Assembly: GCA_023392185.1 (NCBI GenBank)
Contig: JAEVZP010000211.1
Coordinates: forward strand, 1 to 10,625
DNA from: Bacteroidota bacterium
Lineage (GTDB): Bacteria > Bacteroidota > Bacteroidia > Chitinophagales > Chitinophagaceae
DNA length: 10,625 bases
Direction: 5' to 3'
This document shows, in pieces, positions 1 to 6,643 of the stretch. A model generated the notes under the pieces. The model was not told the DNA's origin. It searched no databases and was given only the letters and a program-made list of their open reading frames with translations. A program made the position numbers and the translations under genes. The first letter of the stretch is position 1; each line of letters begins with the position of its first letter.

Positions 1-155
1 GTCCTGCACCTCTCCGCAGGCTCAAAAACGGGCTTGATTCCGGAATTCTTTCCGGTTTCTGGCAGCCGCACGAAGCGTTGCCCGCTGAAGGCATCTCAAC
101 GTTTAGCGCCTGCGGCCTTCCAAGCCCATAGTTATATCCTACTTTTGCCGCCATT
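1..155. other. Upstream flank with no recognisable gene
   Basis: This stretch precedes the E1 gene. One plus-strand frame is open from base 1 to about 198 and another from base 3 to a TAG at 129-131, but neither translation resembles a known protein, and I see no RNA gene. The TAG at 129-131 is in frame with the E1 start and limits upstream extension of that gene. The flank carries one copy of the octamer TTCCGGAA (38-45) and a weak 5-bp hairpin (CCTGC/GCAGG, 3-20). It may hold the tail of a neighbouring transcription unit, but the sequence does not show that. Confidence 0.5.
140..147 (+). promoter_or_regulatory. Bacteroidota -7 promoter box before the E1 gene
   Basis: TACTTTTG is a full match to the Bacteroidota -7 consensus TAnnTTTG. 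Only 8 nt separate it from the ATG at 156, so transcription would start a few bases before the start codon or at it, giving a leaderless or nearly leaderless mRNA. I found no good TTTG -33 element at the usual distance (around 116-121), so the call rests on the -7 box, its position, and the similar arrangement at 5873 and 8768. Confidence 0.5.
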
Positions 156-2138
156 ATGCAGTTTTATCGTGCCGGTCTTTCCGATGAGCAGCTGTTGATG
201 CTGTATCGCCGCATCCTGTTTCCGCGTTTGATTGAAGAGAAAATGCTCGTCTTGCTCCGGCAGGGCCGCATCTCCAAGTGGTTTTCCGGCATTGGTCAGG
301 AAGCCATTGCCGTGGGCGCGACAGCTGCCCTCGACTCCGATGAGTGGATCATGCCGCTGCACCGCAATCTCGGCGTGTTTACCGGTCGCGACATGCCGTT
401 TGCGCAACTGTTCAAGCAGTGGCAGGGCCGCAAAGGCGGCTTTTCCAAAGGCCGCGAACGCTCTTTCCACTTCGGCGCACCGGACTACCACGTCTGCGGG
501 ATGATTTCCCACCTGGGGCCGCAACTGGCCCTGGCCGACGGCACGGCGCTGGCCCACAAACTGCGCGGCGAGGAAAAAGTTTCGCTGGCGTTTTCCGGCG
601 ACGGTGGCACGAGCGAAGGCGATTTCCACGAAGCGCTCAACGTGGCTGCGGTGTGGGGCCTGCCGGTGATTTTCATGATTGAAAACAACGGCTACGGACT
701 TTCTACACCGGTGCGCGAGCAATTCATTTGCAAGCAGCTGGCCGATAAAGCGAAAGGCTACGGCATGAAAGGCATCACCATCGACGGCAACAACATCCTC
801 GATGTGTATCAGACGGTGAAGGAAGCCCGCGAATACTGCATTAAAGAAGGCAAGCCGATGCTGATCGAGGCGATGACCTTCCGGATGCGCGGCCACGAAG
901 AAGCCAGCGGCGTGAAATACGTTCCCAAAAATCTGTTTGAGGAATGGGCCGAAAAAGATCCGGTGGCGAATTACGAGAAGTATTTGCTGAAGAAAGGCTT
1001 GCTGACGGACGAGAGCGTAGCCCAAATCCGGGAAGAGCTTAAAAGCGAGATTGAAAAAGGGCTGGAAGAAGGTTTTGCTGAAGGCCCCGTAACGCCCGAC
1101 GCCAAAGAAGAACTGGCCGATGTATATGCGCCGTTGGTTGAAAAACCCACCGGATTTCCGGAAAATGGAGCCAAAAAAGAAAAGAAATTTATCCAGGCCG
1201 TTTCCGAAGGACTGGAGCAAAGCATGACCCGCTACGACAACCTCGTGCTCATGGGGCAGGACATTGCCGAATACGGCGGTGCGTTTAAAGTTACCGAAGG
1301 CTTTGTAGAAAAATTCGGGAAAGGCCGGGTGCGCAACACGCCGCTCTGCGAAAGTGCGATTGTGGGCACGGCGCTGGGCCTTAGCCTGGAAGGCTTTAAG
1401 GCGGTAATGGAGATGCAGTTTGCCGACTTCGTGACCGTAGGTTTCAACCAGATTGTGAACAACCTCGCCAAAATCCACTACCGCTGGGGCCAGAATGCCG
1501 ATGTAGTCATCCGGATGCCAACGGGCGGCGGCGTGGGCGCAGGACCGTTTCACTCTCAAAGCAACGAAGCGTGGTTCACGAAGGTTCCGGGCTTAAAAGT
1601 GGTTTTCCCGGCTACCCCCGAAGATGCCAAAGGCCTGCTGTGTGCCGCCATTGCCGACCCCAACCCGGTTATGTTCTTTGAACACAAAGCCTTGTACCGC
1701 TCGGTTTCCGGAAATGTGCCGGAAGAATATTACTCTCTCGAGATCGGCAAGGCTCGGGTGGTGCAGAAAGGCGACGACGTGACGATTATCACCTATGGCG
1801 CGGGCGTGCACTGGGCCCAGGAATGGGCCGACAAAAATCCGGAGACCTCCACCTATATCCTCGACCTGCGTACTCTCCTACCATTGGATTACGATGCCAT
1901 CCGGACGGCGGTAGAAGCCACCGGTCGCGTGTTGATTCTCCACGAAGACACCCTTTTTGGCGGCATTGGAGGCGAAATCAGCGCCTGGATCAACGAGCAC
2001 TGCTTTAAATCCCTCGACGCGCCGGTAATGCGCTGCGGCTCTATGGACACGCCTGTTCCCTTTGCCCTGGAGCTGGAGCAGCAGTTTATGGCCAAAGCGC
2101 ATCTGGACGGCGCAATGGAGAAGGTGTTGGCGTTTTAA
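156..2138 (+). CDS. Fused 2-oxoacid dehydrogenase E1 (alpha-beta), probably branched-chain type
   Basis: This 660-residue protein is the thiamine-diphosphate-dependent E1 of a 2-oxoacid dehydrogenase complex. E1 decarboxylates the 2-oxoacid and transfers the acyl group to the lipoyl domain of E2 in the cytoplasm. The alpha half is about residues 1-330, with the ThDP/Mg motif starting at GDG (148-150) and ending at ENN (176-178). The beta half runs from about 343 to the end, with the cofactor-activating Glu in PLCES (E399), a conserved PFHSQSNEAW block (H466) and HEDTLFGGIGGE near 596. The loop at 241-251 (TFRMRGHEEAS) matches the regulatory loop of mammalian E1-alpha; the His is kept, and Glu appears where the mammalian kinase target Ser would be. 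The sequence resembles branched-chain 2-oxoacid dehydrogenase most, but pyruvate or broad specificity is possible. No E2 or E3 gene is in the window. The start has an in-frame upstream stop at 129 and a promoter box just before it. Confidence 0.93.
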   Translation: MQFYRAGLSDEQLLMLYRRILFPRLIEEKMLVLLRQGRISKWFSGIGQEAIAVGATAALDSDEWIMPLHRNLGVFTGRDMPFAQLFKQWQGRKGGFSKGRERSFHFGAPDYHVCGMISHLGPQLALADGTALAHKLRGEEKVSLAFSGDGGTSEGDFHEALNVAAVWGLPVIFMIENNGYGLSTPVREQFICKQLADKAKGYGMKGITIDGNNILDVYQTVKEAREYCIKEGKPMLIEAMTFRMRGHEEASGVKYVPKNLFEEWAEKDPVANYEKYLLKKGLLTDESVAQIREELKSEIEKGLEEGFAEGPVTPDAKEELADVYAPLVEKPTGFPENGAKKEKKFIQAVSEGLEQSMTRYDNLVLMGQDIAEYGGAFKVTEGFVEKFGKGRVRNTPLCESAIVGTALGLSLEGFKAVMEMQFADFVTVGFNQIVNNLAKIHYRWGQNADVVIRMPTGGGVGAGPFHSQSNEAWFTKVPGLKVVFPATPEDAKGLLCAAIADPNPVMFFEHKALYRSVSGNVPEEYYSLEIGKARVVQKGDDVTIITYGAGVHWAQEWADKNPETSTYILDLRTLLPLDYDAIRTAVEATGRVLILHEDTLFGGIGGEISAWINEHCFKSLDAPVMRCGSMDTPVPFALELEQQFMAKAHLDGAMEKVLAF

Positions 2139-2149
2139 AAACGATAGAC

Positions 2150-2191
2150 AAAAGACAAAAGAGGCGCTGGTACGCGCCTCTTTTGTCTTTT
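2150..2191. terminator. Bidirectional intrinsic terminator between convergent genes
   Basis: There is a perfect 18-bp inverted repeat: the left arm AAAAGACAAAAGAGGCGC (2150-2167) pairs with 2174-2191 around a 6-nt loop (TGGTAC). The inner stem is GC-rich (GAGGCGC) and the outer part is A-rich on one side and T-rich on the other, so each strand has a GC hairpin followed by a T-rich tract. It lies 11 nt after the E1 stop and 23 nt beyond the Fic stop on the opposite strand, so it can end both transcripts. Confidence 0.9.
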
Positions 2192-2214
2192 AAGGGATTC
2201 TGGTTTCAGCCTCT

Positions 2215-3531
2215 TTATCCCCGCAGCGCTTCTCGTATTTTTGCTTCAAAGCTTTTTGCGCGGGCGTAGTGAAATTTCTTTTTGTGGAGGGGTATCTTTT
2301 CTAAAAATCCTTTTTCGGTAAGTGTGCCCAAATCGGCGCGGGCGGTGTTGGCTGTGATGCCAAAACGGTTTTGCATTTGAACCGGTGTAAAGGTTCGGTC
2401 GGGGTCGTCGTGCAGCATTTTCAGCACGTGCGCCATTCGTTCTTTAATGCCGGAAATGCGGAGAAATTGCGCCGCCTGCGTTACTTCCTGCTGTTTCCGG
2501 CTGATATACGCTTGCATCGCCTGCACTGCTTTCTCCAGCGTCTGCATGTGGTACTGGATAAAATAACCTATGTCATTATTATCCGTTTCGGTGTAGAGAT
2601 ACGCTTTTTCGTACTGGCATTTTGAGGCCTGGATAATGGAAGAAATAGCCAGATGCTCGGTCAGCCAAAATCCGCTTTTAAGCATATACCAGTAGAACAG
2701 GCTTCGGGCGGTACGACCGTTGCCATCCACAAAAGGGTGAATCCAGCCAATTAAAAAGTGAATGATAATGGCTTTGATGATAGGATGTATAAAGCTTTCT
2801 CCATCTTCATTGGCAAAATCACATAATGCCTGCATCAGTAAGGGCACCTCCTCAGCTGGGGGCGGTATGTAAATCTCTTCCTTAGTGATGCCATCTTCAA
2901 CCCAAACGTCATCTCCTGCGGTCCGGTAACGCCCTTCATCTTCGGAATATTTAAGCGTTTGAGCCGTTACAATCTGCTGAATCGCTGCAATATTTTCCGG
3001 AGAGAAAGGCGTGTTTTTTAATTGCAAAACATGCTGCATGGCTGCGTAGTTATTCACAATCATGCGTTCTGCCTTTTGAGCCGGTTTTAATCCTTTCTCC
3101 AAAATCTCTCTGGCACGCTTCCGGGTGGTGTTAGAACCTTCCATCTGGCTGCTGGAAATGGCTTCTTCTATTATGGAACGAACCATAAACTTGTTTTTAT
3201 CGGATTCCGCCAGGCCAGTATTACTTCCTAAAATGCCACCTAACTGCTGACCGATCTGAAAAAGCTGCCTTTGAATGGTATCTGTAAGTGTATAGGTGAA
3301 ATGGTAGCGCCCTATATAAAGCGTCTTTTGATTAAGATACCGATACATTTTCAGCCCGCTCCAAAATTGCTGACTTGGGACACCGGTGTTACAATACTTA
3401 GCCTTATCCCAATACAAATAGGCTTCGCGAGCCTTCTGAAAAACCGGGTTGGATTGTACTTTGAAAAGAATAGAAAGACTCGTTTCGCCTTCTGCATGTG
3501 GATTGAAATCCGGCGGTGCTTCTAAACCCAT
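2215..3531 (-). CDS. Fic-domain protein (class II AMPylase type) with C-terminal winged helix
   Basis: Fic enzymes usually transfer AMP from ATP to a hydroxyl side chain of a target protein. From the ATG at 3531 this is 438 residues. The active-site motif HPFVDGNGRTAR (265-276) is complete. An inhibitory motif of the form (S/T)xxxE(G/N) is present before it as SSQMEG (127-132, Glu131), which makes it class II, with self-inhibition by its own N-terminal helix. EIYIPPP near 219-225 fits the target-binding flap. Residues about 361-424 form a winged helix-turn-helix (TPVQMQNRFGITANTARADL is the likely HTH), suggesting DNA binding. A TTG at 3567 would add 12 residues, but those are encoded entirely by the palindrome at 3537-3571, so ATG is preferred. 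The gene is AT-richer than its neighbours (for example 23 G/C in bases 3001-3060, against 41 in 541-600) and lacks TTCCGGAA. It lies 77 nt after natB on the same strand. The target is unknown. Confidence 0.9.
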   Translation of the reverse strand: MGLEAPPDFNPHAEGETSLSILFKVQSNPVFQKAREAYLYWDKAKYCNTGVPSQQFWSGLKMYRYLNQKTLYIGRYHFTYTLTDTIQRQLFQIGQQLGGILGSNTGLAESDKNKFMVRSIIEEAISSSQMEGSNTTRKRAREILEKGLKPAQKAERMIVNNYAAMQHVLQLKNTPFSPENIAAIQQIVTAQTLKYSEDEGRYRTAGDDVWVEDGITKEEIYIPPPAEEVPLLMQALCDFANEDGESFIHPIIKAIIIHFLIGWIHPFVDGNGRTARSLFYWYMLKSGFWLTEHLAISSIIQASKCQYEKAYLYTETDNNDIGYFIQYHMQTLEKAVQAMQAYISRKQQEVTQAAQFLRISGIKERMAHVLKMLHDDPDRTFTPVQMQNRFGITANTARADLGTLTEKGFLEKIPLHKKKFHYARAKSFEAKIREALRG

Positions 3532-3536
3532 AACGC

Positions 3537-3571
3537 AAAGTTGCGCATTTTTCCCAAAAATGCGCAACTTT
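3537..3571. promoter_or_regulatory. Perfect palindrome immediately upstream of fic (putative operator)
   Basis: The left arm AAAGTTGCGCATTTTT (3537-3552) and its exact reverse complement (3556-3571) flank a CCC centre, giving 16-bp arms and a 3-nt loop. It ends 5 nt before the fic ATG at 3531. Each half contains TTGCGCA next to an A/T run, the look of a dimeric repressor operator, and the fic product carries a winged helix that could bind it (inference). The alternative is an RNA hairpin in the natB-fic transcript that affects fic translation or acts as a weak terminator after natB; the lack of a long T run after the stem on either strand argues against a terminator. Confidence 0.7.
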
Positions 3572-3608
3572 TAGTTTATATAAATTAAGATGCTTTCAGT
3601 AAACATCC

Positions 3609-4787
3609 TTACTTCAAAATATTCCCTTCCTTCGAAAACTGCCGCACGCTTGCTGCCACCGCCAGCAAAGCTGCGACAATAAGGGAGAAAACCAGCAGCG
3701 CATACTGTCCGTACTGAATCGTTCCGGCAGTAATTTCCTTTGTGGCCAGGGCAATATTCAGAATCGGAATGGCGGCTGTTTGCCAATCCAGGCGCATGCC
3801 TGGCATCAGGGCCATCATGGCCGGTACAATCACCACAAACATCATCGGGCTGATGAGGGTTTGCGCTTCTTTAAAACTGCTTGCTCGAATGGCCACCGCC
3901 GCCAGCGCCCCGGCAAAAAACAAGCTCAACGGCACCAGCATGCCAAACAGCAGGAGCACAAACCGCAGACTCAAAATATCGTTGATGGCCGTGATGATTT
4001 CCGGCGGAATGCCTTCAAACAAACGCAAAGCGGCAAACATCCCCACAATCGTCATCACCGCCGCAAAAACGCCCACCACACCAATCGCCAACACCTTTCC
4101 AATCAAAATCTGAAAGCGCGAAGCCGGAGTCGTCAGAAGGGTTTCCAAAGTACCTTTTTCCTTTTCGCCGGTAATGAGGTCCAGCGCCGGATACATGCAG
4201 GCCATAAAGCAAAACAGGATAAAAATATACGGCAGAAAACCGCCCGCCAGCATCCCGATTTGCTCCTGCTGCGACGCCACATCCACACTCTGAAGCGCCA
4301 CCGGCTCCAGCAGGGCCGGTGAAATATTCAGCCGCTGAAACCGGTTGGCCAGCACCTCGGCTTTGTATGTGTCAAACACCTTCTCCACCCGGTCGGCCAC
4401 GCTTGTGTTGGTGGATTTGTAGTAGAAAGCCACCTCGCCCGCGCCCATGGAATCTACCGATTTCGCAAAAGCCGGATTAAAATCCAGCACCGCATCGTAG
4501 GTTTCCTGAGCCACCGAATCGCGGGCGGCAGGAAGCGGGATCTCCGGAATAATCTTAAAGCCCGGTGCGGCAGCAAATTGCTGTGCCAAAACAGGCGGCG
4601 CACTGCGCAGCATCACGCGAAGCTCTTTGGCAGCTTCTTTTTCCGCCATGCGCTTGCTGAATTTGGTAACGCCCAAAAGCAGGAGCGGCATGGCCAGCAC
4701 CGGTAGCAAAATCGCCGAAATCAACGTGCGCTTGTCGCGCAGCGTGGTCGTCATTTCTTTCCGGAAAATAGTGAGGATGGTATTCAT
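3609..4787 (-). CDS. natB: NatB-like ABC-2 transporter permease
   Basis: This 392-residue inner-membrane protein is the permease partner of the ATPase encoded upstream (4849-5610). It starts with a short cytoplasmic segment and one membrane helix (about 21-42), followed by a large hydrophilic domain (about 43-178). A cluster of hydrophobic helices follows, at roughly 180-200, 231-257, 272-300, 311-328 and 360-380. The loop TGEKEKGTLETLLTTPASRFQILIGK splits into TGEKEKGTLETLL (206-218) and TTPASRFQILIGK (219-231) and is the hallmark of the NatB/ABC-2 permease family. Bacillus NatAB exports sodium, but many homologues have other or unknown substrates, so the symbol denotes the family only. It starts at ATG 4787, 61 nt after the natA stop, and is probably co-transcribed with natA. 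Confidence 0.88.
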   Translation of the reverse strand: MNTILTIFRKEMTTTLRDKRTLISAILLPVLAMPLLLLGVTKFSKRMAEKEAAKELRVMLRSAPPVLAQQFAAAPGFKIIPEIPLPAARDSVAQETYDAVLDFNPAFAKSVDSMGAGEVAFYYKSTNTSVADRVEKVFDTYKAEVLANRFQRLNISPALLEPVALQSVDVASQQEQIGMLAGGFLPYIFILFCFMACMYPALDLITGEKEKGTLETLLTTPASRFQILIGKVLAIGVVGVFAAVMTIVGMFAALRLFEGIPPEIITAINDILSLRFVLLLFGMLVPLSLFFAGALAAVAIRASSFKEAQTLISPMMFVVIVPAMMALMPGMRLDWQTAAIPILNIALATKEITAGTIQYGQYALLVFSLIVAALLAVAASVRQFSKEGNILK

Positions 4788-4815
4788 TTTGAGAAGGGAA
4801 TCGGCGGTGGTATAG

Positions 4816-4835
4816 AAAAAAATCGGCAGGCTGCC
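4816..4835 (-). terminator. Possible weak terminator or attenuator between natA and natB
   Basis: Read on the minus strand, a short GGCA/TGCC hairpin (4825-4835, 3-nt loop) is followed by GA and seven T residues (4816-4822). The stem is only 4 bp, so termination would be partial at most. It sits in the 61-nt natA-natB spacer, where leaky termination would lower natB relative to natA. This may be chance. Confidence 0.25.
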
Positions 4836-4848
4836 TTCCTTTAAAACG

Positions 4849-5610
4849 CTAGCCTTCTTTTACGAGCCGGATAAACGTTGCGGTGAGCGAGTCATTTCCG
4901 GAAACGTTCCGGAAATGGGCCATCGTATTGCTATATACCAGCCGCCCTTTGTTGATGATCGCCAGCTCGTCGCAGAGCAAATCCACCTCGCTCATGATGT
5001 GGGAAGAGAAAATGACCGTTTTTCCCGCCGCTTTGCAGTCGCGGATGAGCTCGATAATGCCGCCGGCGGTAATGACATCCAGGCCCGAAGTCGGCTCGTC
5101 AAAAATTACCACTTCCGGGTCGTGAATCATCGTCCGGGCAATCGACACGCGCTGTTTCATACCGGTGGAAAGCTGCCCGATGCGCTTGTTCAGAAACGGA
5201 TGGATGTCCAGCTGTGTAAAAAGTGCTTCTTTCCGCTCCTTGAAAACGGCGTCCGGCAGCCCGTAGAGATCGGCAAAATACTTTACCGTTTCAGCGGGCG
5301 TCAGCCGGTCGTAGAGGTTGGTAGAGCCGGTCAGGAAGCCAATTTTCCGGCGCACGGCCGCCGCGTCCTGCACCACATCCAGCCCGCCCACCCGAATGGT
5401 TCCGGCACTGGGGCGCAGCAAGGTAGCAATCATGCGCAGCGTAGTGGTTTTGCCTGCTCCATTGGGCCCGAGCAGCGAAAAAATGCGGCCCGGCTGGCAG
5501 GTAAAGCTCACGTCGTTGACGGCATTGATGCTGCCGGCAGCGGTTTGCAGCTCGGCTTTCTGCTTTTTGGAAAGTGCATATTGCCGGGAGACGTGCGAAA
5601 CTTCAATCAT
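4849..5610 (-). CDS. natA: NatA-like ABC transporter ATP-binding protein
   Basis: This 253-residue cytoplasmic ATPase powers the permease encoded next to it. The nucleotide-binding motifs appear in order: Walker A GPNGAGKTT (48-56), signature LSTGMKQR (147-154), Walker B VVIFDEPTSGLD (167-178) and switch His in SSHIMSEVD (H204). The Q-loop is unusual: where most ABC proteins have a Gln, this one reads IGFLTGSTNLYDRLTP (90-105), with Gly or Thr at the expected place. I recall this variant in NatA-type relatives, so it probably marks the subfamily, not a defect. It starts at ATG 5610 and is the first gene of the probable natA-natB(-fic) unit. A minus-strand near-match to the -7 box, TACATTCG, lies at 5653-5646. 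The substrate is not readable from sequence; sodium, drug or peptide export are possible. Confidence 0.92.
   Translation of the reverse strand: MIEVSHVSRQYALSKKQKAELQTAAGSINAVNDVSFTCQPGRIFSLLGPNGAGKTTTLRMIATLLRPSAGTIRVGGLDVVQDAAAVRRKIGFLTGSTNLYDRLTPAETVKYFADLYGLPDAVFKERKEALFTQLDIHPFLNKRIGQLSTGMKQRVSIARTMIHDPEVVIFDEPTSGLDVITAGGIIELIRDCKAAGKTVIFSSHIMSEVDLLCDELAIINKGRLVYSNTMAHFRNVSGNDSLTATFIRLVKEG
4895..4915. repeat. Two TTCCGGAA palindromes in tandem inside natA
   Basis: Two copies of the octamer (4896-4903 and 4907-4914) are separated by 3 bp and form a near-perfect larger palindrome in the C-terminal coding part of natA. They encode FRNVSGN and are read in two different codon phases. This is the densest cluster of the iterated octamer in the window. 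Confidence 0.6.
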
Positions 5611-5755
5611 GAATTTTAAGACTTTTTGGAAGCGAAGAATCGATACGAATGTAGGAAGGAAAAGATTTTAGCATCCCAATGCCAGGCTACAAGGTTCTGA
5701 TCCGATAAACAGGTTTTAATGAAAATACGCACCGGTTCCGATGGGAGCGGGACAA

Positions 5756-5819
5756 GCGCAGCCTGTCGGACTCGTTCGGCAAAAGCATAGCTTTTGCCGG
5801 ATTATAGGGCAGGCTGTGC
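5756..5819. repeat. Nested inverted repeat in the natA / response-regulator spacer
   Basis: The inner stem CGGCAAAAGC (5777-5786) pairs perfectly with 5790-5799 around an ATA loop. The outer stem GCGCAGCCTG (5756-5765) pairs with CAGGCTGTGC (5810-5819) with a single G-T wobble. The two stems share one axis, with unpaired or weakly paired bases on both flanks (5766-5776 and 5800-5809), so the 64-bp unit could extrude as one long imperfect hairpin. This looks like a REP-type palindromic unit or another small non-autonomous repeat. It is not followed by a T run, so a simple terminator is unlikely. The rest of the spacer (5611-5885) holds only putative promoter elements that I can see. Confidence 0.7.
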
Positions 5820-5872
5820 CTGCATTAAGGGAATGTTTTTAGCACAGACACCGCCTTTGCGGGCCGGAAAGC

Positions 5873-5880
5873 GACCTTTG
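5873..5880 (+). promoter_or_regulatory. Probable -7 box before the response regulator
   Basis: GACCTTTG matches TAnnTTTG in five of six defined positions (G for the first T) and ends 5 nt before the ATG at 5886. As at 140-147, this position predicts a leaderless or near-leaderless transcript. A TTTG at 5856-5859 lies only 13 nt upstream, too close for a normal -33 element. Confidence 0.4.
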
Positions 5881-5885
5881 CACCT

Positions 5886-6581
5886 ATGCTCGCCGATGCC
5901 CAACCCGCCATTTTGCTTCTGGAAGACGACCCGGTGTTGTCGGCAGAGATAAAGTCTTTTCTGCAAAAGCAAGGCTTTGGCTGTGATGCGGTGTATGACG
6001 GTTCGCTCGTGGAAAAGCAGCTGCGCACCAGGCGCTATGATCTAGCCCTGCTCGATGTTAATGTGCCGGGCATCAACGGACTGGAAGTGTGTCGACGGCT
6101 GCGCAACGCCGACCCGGCCCTTCCGATCCTGATGCTCACGGCTTATGGCGAGATTGAGGACAAAACCGAAGCCTTTGAAAAAGGCGCTGATGATTACCTC
6201 GTAAAACCCTTTCTGCTTCAGGAGCTTCTGCTGCGCATCAAAGCCCTGTTGCGTCGAAAAGAAACGCCGCAGACACCGGAAAGCCGCTATGAAATTGCCG
6301 ATCTGATTATCGACCTCAACGCTAAAACCGCCACACGCGGCGGACAGGATCTGGCGTTGAGTCCAAAGGAATTCCGGCTAATAGCCCTGCTGGCCCAGGC
6401 CAATGGTCGGGTGCTTTCCAAAAGTGTTATTTCGGACGCACTTTGGGAACCCCACATCGAGCCCAACCCCAACACGATTGAAGTGTATATCAATTTCCTG
6501 CGCCGGAAAATAGACCGCGATTTCAGCACGAAGCTGATTCACACCCGGGTGGGTTTTGGGTATTATTTGCGGGAAGAATAG
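5886..6581 (+). CDS. OmpR-family two-component response regulator
   Basis: This 231-residue cytoplasmic protein is a DNA-binding response regulator. The receiver domain (about 8-122) has the acidic pair in LLEDD (D14, D15), the phosphoacceptor in LLDVNVPG (D57), the conserved Thr in MLTAYG (T85) and Lys in VKPF (K107). The effector domain (about 136-229) is a winged helix of the OmpR/PhoB type, with LSPKEFRLIALL (158-169), the recognition-helix region NTIEVYINFLRRKID (196-210) and the C-terminal hairpin TRVGFGYYLRE. The kinase gene follows after 62 nt on the same strand, so this is a cognate pair. The regulated genes are unknown; the divergently transcribed natAB is a natural candidate by position only. 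Confidence 0.94.
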   Translation: MLADAQPAILLLEDDPVLSAEIKSFLQKQGFGCDAVYDGSLVEKQLRTRRYDLALLDVNVPGINGLEVCRRLRNADPALPILMLTAYGEIEDKTEAFEKGADDYLVKPFLLQELLLRIKALLRRKETPQTPESRYEIADLIIDLNAKTATRGGQDLALSPKEFRLIALLAQANGRVLSKSVISDALWEPHIEPNPNTIEVYINFLRRKIDRDFSTKLIHTRVGFGYYLREE

Positions 6582-6643
6582 GCTGCTGTTTTCCGGAAAA
6601 TATGCCCTTTCACCCGTTTCATGCGCGCTATTAGTCTTCGATT

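Noticed and set aside
1..198. Plus-strand open frame entering from the left edge
   Set aside because: It overlaps the E1 start out of frame, and its translation shows no recognisable family; it is too short to judge.
132..1559. Long open frame (475 codons) antisense to the E1 gene
   Set aside because: It lies opposite a gene with complete E1 motifs, and its translation is rich in F, H, R and A with no recognisable domain, as expected for the mirror of GC-rich codon usage.
3532..3567. TTG start for fic giving 12 extra residues
   Set aside because: The extra residues are encoded by the palindrome, and an ATG follows directly after it; the TTG cannot be excluded but is less likely.
4915..5619. 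Open frame of 234 codons antisense to natA
   Set aside because: Opposite strand of a clear ABC ATPase; the product has no domain and no promoter box before it.
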